From Nitrospira sp. (lineage in GTDB: Bacteria; Nitrospirota; Nitrospiria; Nitrospirales; Nitrospiraceae), in the NCBI GenBank assembly GCA_030692565.1, contig JAUYAO010000050.1, positions 39,262-103,261 of the forward strand: DNA of 64,000 nucleotides. Reading direction: 5' to 3'. The notes below the pieces were generated by a model. The model had not been told where the DNA came from, did no database searches, and was given only the letters and a program-made list of their open reading frames with translations. Position numbers and translations under genes: made by a program. Below are positions 61,007-64,000 of this stretch, in pieces. How positions within the stretch are numbered: the stretch's first letter is position 1; each line of letters starts with the position of its first letter.

Positions 61007-61894
61007 ATGATGATCAGGACGAGGACTCGTGTTGCTGTTGCTGTGGTAGCCGCCGTGGCGTTGTGGGGAGTACCCGGTGTCGGGTTGGCCGACTGTGTGG
61101 ACGGAGTACGTGATGCGACACCGGCCGAGCTCGGATTCGCGGCCCGAGCGGAAGCGGCGCTGGCAGCGGCATTGCCCGCCCCGGTTGCCAATAGCGAGCG
61201 GCGCGGGGCTCCGTACGACTTTTCACGCCAGCCGCGCCTGTCCTTCTGCCGTGGTACAGGGGAAGGGGCGTTTTCGTCCAATGCGAGCGGCGGCTATCTG
61301 TACAAGTTCCCCAAGGCCGAGGCCGATCGCATGTACGTCGAGCGCAAGAGTCTTGAAAAGCAAATTGAGGAATTGGAAAAGCTCCCGCCGGAGAAAGAGG
61401 GGCAGCACAAGCAGTTGCTCGCGCAAATGCGCACAGCGTACGACGCCGCGCCACGGCGGGCGCGAAAAGATCCTCCCTTCACGTCGGAGCAACAGGCGCA
61501 AGCAGATCGCGCCAATGCCGAAGGCCGAAAGCTCGAGGAGGCCGCCAATAAGTTCGTCGCCGATCACAGGGCCAGCGTGAAACCGCAGGCCGATCTCCTG
61601 CGCGCCCAGGCCAAGCGGCTTGAGACGTTTCCCCAGGAGATCACGGTGCGTCTCGCGATGAATGTGGAGCGCTTTCCGGAGGCCGGCCCGACCACGGCGA
61701 CGTTCGGCGTCGCGAGTGCGCGGCGCAGCGAGGGCTTGCGCGTGCACAACGTGATGGTGCTCGTCGAGGGGCCGGAAGGTCCGGCCCGGCAGGCGTTGTT
61801 CGACGCAGTGGACAAGGACTATGTGCGGGGACTCGTGGGGCAGCCGCTGCCGGACGTTGCGGCGTCGAAGGCACGGGCTGAACGCGCCCCGTAG
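61007..61894 (+). CDS. Secreted hypothetical protein with helical middle
   Basis: GGAGGACC precedes ATG 61007 (with a second ATG at 61010). The 295-residue protein has a signal peptide ending GLA. Next comes a segment with Cys residues (ADCVDGVRD, LSFCRGTGEG), then a long charged helical region (VERKSLEKQIEELEKLPPEKEGQHKQLLAQM) that may be coiled coil, and a beta-rich C-terminal domain. No family recognised; probably periplasmic. Confidence 0.7.
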   Translation: MMIRTRTRVAVAVVAAVALWGVPGVGLADCVDGVRDATPAELGFAARAEAALAAALPAPVANSERRGAPYDFSRQPRLSFCRGTGEGAFSSNASGGYLYKFPKAEADRMYVERKSLEKQIEELEKLPPEKEGQHKQLLAQMRTAYDAAPRRARKDPPFTSEQQAQADRANAEGRKLEEAANKFVADHRASVKPQADLLRAQAKRLETFPQEITVRLAMNVERFPEAGPTTATFGVASARRSEGLRVHNVMVLVEGPEGPARQALFDAVDKDYVRGLVGQPLPDVAASKARAERAP

Positions 61895-62079
61895 ACGCCG
61901 CCCGCGGTCGTATCAACAGCAGTGGCCAGCTCGCTCTTGGCACTCACTGTGAGGGTGCCGCTGGCAGAGTGATGCGGGGGAAACAGGCTTCGGGATCCAG
62001 TGATTTCAACGTAGGCATTGATGGAGCGCGGCTTCACGATGTGTGAACAAGTATTCTTATCCAGGGGCAAGGCCAGCAC

Positions 62080-62535
62080 ATGCGCTATTTCATGGGACTC
62101 GCACTGGTGTTTGTGTGGTTGGGAACTGCGAAAGCGCTGACGCCTCTGCCAGATAACTCGCCTGGCTTCTTTTCGGGCGAATGGGCGGGGGCGGGTCATC
62201 ATGGCGCCTATTGCTATCTGAACCTGAGTGCTGACGGCTGGGGGTGGGTGCTCATCGATGGCGGGACGGGCGACTGGCTGGGCGCGCGCATGCAATGGCG
62301 CAATCAGCAACAGTCCCTGCAAGTCGAACAAATCATCCCGCTCGTGGCTTCCGCCCAACTGCGTGTCATGCCATTGAAACAATTTGTCCTCAGCAGCGGA
62401 TTCAATCAATCGTTGAAATTGACGTGGAATGAACCGTCCGGCGGGTGCCACTTACAAAAGATAGATGCAACCGCACGGCATCTTCTTGGGGCACGCCAAA
62501 CACTGGAGAGTGTTCGGCCGGGAGCAGGCAAGTGA
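62080..62535 (+). CDS. Secreted hypothetical protein
   Basis: The 151-residue protein has a signal peptide ending AKA and a small mature domain with two Cys (HGAYCYLNL and GGCHLQKID) that may form a disulfide. Function unknown. Its stop overlaps the start of the next gene (TGATG), so the two are coupled. A purine-rich AGGGGCAAGG precedes the start. Confidence 0.6.
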   Translation: MRYFMGLALVFVWLGTAKALTPLPDNSPGFFSGEWAGAGHHGAYCYLNLSADGWGWVLIDGGTGDWLGARMQWRNQQQSLQVEQIIPLVASAQLRVMPLKQFVLSSGFNQSLKLTWNEPSGGCHLQKIDATARHLLGARQTLESVRPGAGK

Positions 62536-62984
62536 TGAAGGACGGAAATGCATTCTGGCGGGCCGTCCGCATCTCCTGGCCGGTGCTCGGGGGGCTATGG
62601 GGCGCGTGGATAGGATTCGGGGGGTACCTCGGTGTGGCTCCCAATGCCGATAGTTTTGCGATGCTGCTCGCGATGGGGTTTTATGTTGTGTTTGCAGTGG
62701 CCGGTCTTTTGGCCGGCATCGCAATAGGCGGGCTGACCGGTGGAATAGCCGAGTGGCTGCTTCGGCGAGTTGGCGTGGGAATCGCCGGCGCGCTGATCGT
62801 GGCGACGGTGGTAAATGCGTTGGTGCTTTGGCAAGTCGCCGGCTTCGTTCAGGCGAAGTATCCAGGATTGAACGCCCCTGCGGCGAAGCTCGCAGTGTCT
62901 TCAACAATCAAATCTTCGCCAGCGAATCCCTGTGCGCATCAGAAGATCGAAAAGGTTCCACGAGCCGGTGCTTGTTCTAGCTGA
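62535..62984 (+). CDS. Hypothetical membrane protein
   Basis: Coupled to the preceding gene by a shared TGATG. The 149-residue protein has hydrophobic helices at about 14-30, 38-68 (two close together) and 78-102 with Gly-rich spacing (GLLAGIAIGGLTGGIAEWLL). The C-terminus after residue about 115 looks unlike a folded domain and may come from a shifted reading frame. No family recognised. Confidence 0.6.
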   Translation: MKDGNAFWRAVRISWPVLGGLWGAWIGFGGYLGVAPNADSFAMLLAMGFYVVFAVAGLLAGIAIGGLTGGIAEWLLRRVGVGIAGALIVATVVNALVLWQVAGFVQAKYPGLNAPAAKLAVSSTIKSSPANPCAHQKIEKVPRAGACSS

Positions 62985-63023
62985 AGGCAGAGATCGACGT
63001 GATGATCGGGGAAAAGTAGAATG

Positions 63024-63051
63024 TCCCTGTTTGGTCCCTGTTTGGTCCCTC
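63024..63051. repeat. 11-bp tandem repeat
   Basis: GTCCCTGTTTG occurs twice head to tail, followed by GTCCCT, in the gap before the last complete gene. Confidence 0.6.
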
Positions 63052-63090
63052 CCTATTTGTCCGTCAATACACGTATTAGGTAGGTCTACC

Positions 63091-63792
63091 ATGCTTACAT
63101 CGGAGCTCACGCAACGCATCAAGTCGGCAGGTTTCTATCCCATCCCTGTTGAGCGAGGCGCCAGCCGTGATGAATCGACGGATTTGGTGTTTTCCGGCTC
63201 GTTGGAGGAGTTTTTTGAGGCGGCAAAGGCGTTGGGAGCGACGGTGATGTTTTTCTTCGTCTCGAAGCTCGGCGAAGAAGATTTTAATTATGATGTCGAT
63301 TGCGACTATAACGATGGTGGTGAACACTTAGATGAGGAAGTATTGAGTTCGGATGAGTCTGCGGGAGGTGCAGAGAGCTTTGATTTGACGGTTGCATGGC
63401 CCTCATTGGCAGACTTCAGGAAGCATCTAGGAGAGGAGTGTCAGTTTCTATTGATCGCAAAGAGTCAGTTGGCTGCACTTAGCTTTTCTTTATCTGAGGC
63501 TTGGTGGAATTCGTTTGAGGAACAACAGCAAAAGGCTATCGAGAAGGTTGATGAAGACCGGGAGGCGATTCGCAAAAAGATGGAGGCGCAGCGGTTAAAG
63601 AAGGAGGAGAGCGTGCTTGCCAAGACCCGGAGCCTTTTGGACGACTCAGTGTTTTGTCGCATCTCTACGCAACGCGGTATGCGGGCATATGCCCTTGAAA
63701 AGTTTCCTGAATTAGAGGGCGTGGACGATTCGCGTCTCACGCAGGAGATTCAGAAGCTGAGTGATAAAACTAAAACGAGAAAGCGAAGGTGA
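63091..63792 (+). CDS. Hypothetical acidic protein
   Basis: ATG 63091 gives 233 residues. The N-terminal half is compact and alpha/beta (AGFYPIPVERGASRDESTDLVF, EFFEAAKALGATVMFFFVSKLG) with a very acidic middle (YDVDCDYNDGGEHLDEEVL). The C-terminal half is helical, charged and likely coiled coil (KAIEKVDEDREAIRKKMEAQ). It is lower in GC than its neighbours, which may point to transfer. No family recognised and no signal peptide. Confidence 0.65.
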   Translation: MLTSELTQRIKSAGFYPIPVERGASRDESTDLVFSGSLEEFFEAAKALGATVMFFFVSKLGEEDFNYDVDCDYNDGGEHLDEEVLSSDESAGGAESFDLTVAWPSLADFRKHLGEECQFLLIAKSQLAALSFSLSEAWWNSFEEQQQKAIEKVDEDREAIRKKMEAQRLKKEESVLAKTRSLLDDSVFCRISTQRGMRAYALEKFPELEGVDDSRLTQEIQKLSDKTKTRKRR

Positions 63793-63910
63793 TGGGAAGA
63801 CCGAGGGCAGGCTTGCCGTTCGCTTGAGCTAGTCACGTCCCAGACTGTCGCGCAAGGCGAGCTAGGAGCCTGTCCGAGTAATGGCTGACCATGCGTGACA
63901 AGACGTAGAT

Positions 63911-64000
63911 TCACGGCAGGACCAGCAGCGATTCGGTCCGCCGCCGAAGGGTGTGGCCGATACGTGTGCCAATGAGTGGAATTGTGATCGGTTTGGGGGG
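63911..64000 (-). CDS. C-terminal end of an unidentified protein (cut by window edge)
   Basis: On the minus strand, 29 codons enter from the right edge and stop at 63911. The peptide PLIGTRIGHTLRRRTESLLV is protein-like and resembles the closing helix-strand of universal stress proteins, but it is too short to assign. Treat as a partial gene of unknown type. No other gene is visible between 63793 and 63910. Confidence 0.35.
   Translation of the reverse strand, partial: PPKPITIPLIGTRIGHTLRRRTESLLVLP

Overview
This is a 64 kb, GC-rich, densely coded bacterial chromosome segment with no rRNA, tRNA, CRISPR array, prophage or insertion sequence that I could recognise. The gene content suggests a Gram-negative Nitrospirota-type organism close to Nitrospira. 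Pointers are the many secreted and lipobox proteins, a YdbH/YnbE/YdbL envelope operon, the A-adding-type DHH-CBS-nucleotidyltransferase fusion, arsenosugar-type enzymes, an RnfD-like protein next to a DUF2330 protein, and many small lineage-type proteins. This assignment is inference; no marker gene here proves it.

Layout. 0-2 kb (minus strand): the 5' end of thiI, an intergenic repeat, trxB and coaE. 2-6.3 kb: secreted and lipoproteins, a HAMP membrane protein and a pilin-like protein. 6.3-12.7 kb: an enolase-superfamily epimerase, the ydbH-ynbE-ydbL operon, a molybdopterin oxidoreductase, an EF-hand protein and a small lipoprotein. 12.9-16 kb: a TVP38-type membrane protein, a mercuric-reductase-like flavoprotein and a DUF3047 protein in one operon. 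16-25 kb: a two-component system followed by a zinc-ribbon protein, a Met-rich DM13 lipoprotein, a thioredoxin, arsM, a frameshifted arsS, a PiT phosphate transporter and a lactonase-type propeller. Arrays of direct repeats with an exact 11-bp period, the layout typical of PhoB/OmpR-family binding sites, stand at four places in this region. 25-29 kb: a radical SAM, DUF547, ferritin-like and TIGR04283-type glycosyltransferase operon, which with arsM/arsS suggests organoarsenical (arsenosugar) biosynthesis.

29-36.7 kb: a cell-envelope block of secreted DUF5666, Arg/Asp/Gln-rich and outer-membrane proteins around an ECF sigma factor. The gene after the sigma factor is a membrane protein with an anti-sigma-like N-terminus and an extracytoplasmic glycogen-binding-type (CBM48) domain; the next is a CBM48 lipoprotein. 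36.8-48.6 kb: mostly housekeeping and metabolic genes (tRNA nucleotidyltransferase fusion, J-domain protein, amidohydrolase, haem protein and aminotransferase operon, CPBP protease, an SGNH hydrolase with a PAS tail, an epimerase). 48.7-59.3 kb: a propeller lipoprotein, an Lhr-type helicase interrupted in frame by five repeat-derived segments, a universal stress protein, a DUF3015 lipoprotein, and the DUF2330/RnfD pair. 59.4-64 kb: a HepT/MntA toxin-antitoxin pair, small and hypothetical proteins, and the C-terminal end of a gene cut by the right edge.

Most notable: the shared 11-bp-period repeats linking a two-component system to a zinc-ribbon/DM13/thioredoxin locus and, by position, to arsenic methylation and phosphate transport; the putative CBM48 anti-sigma protein; and the spread of short intergenic-type repeats into the coding sequence of the Lhr helicase.
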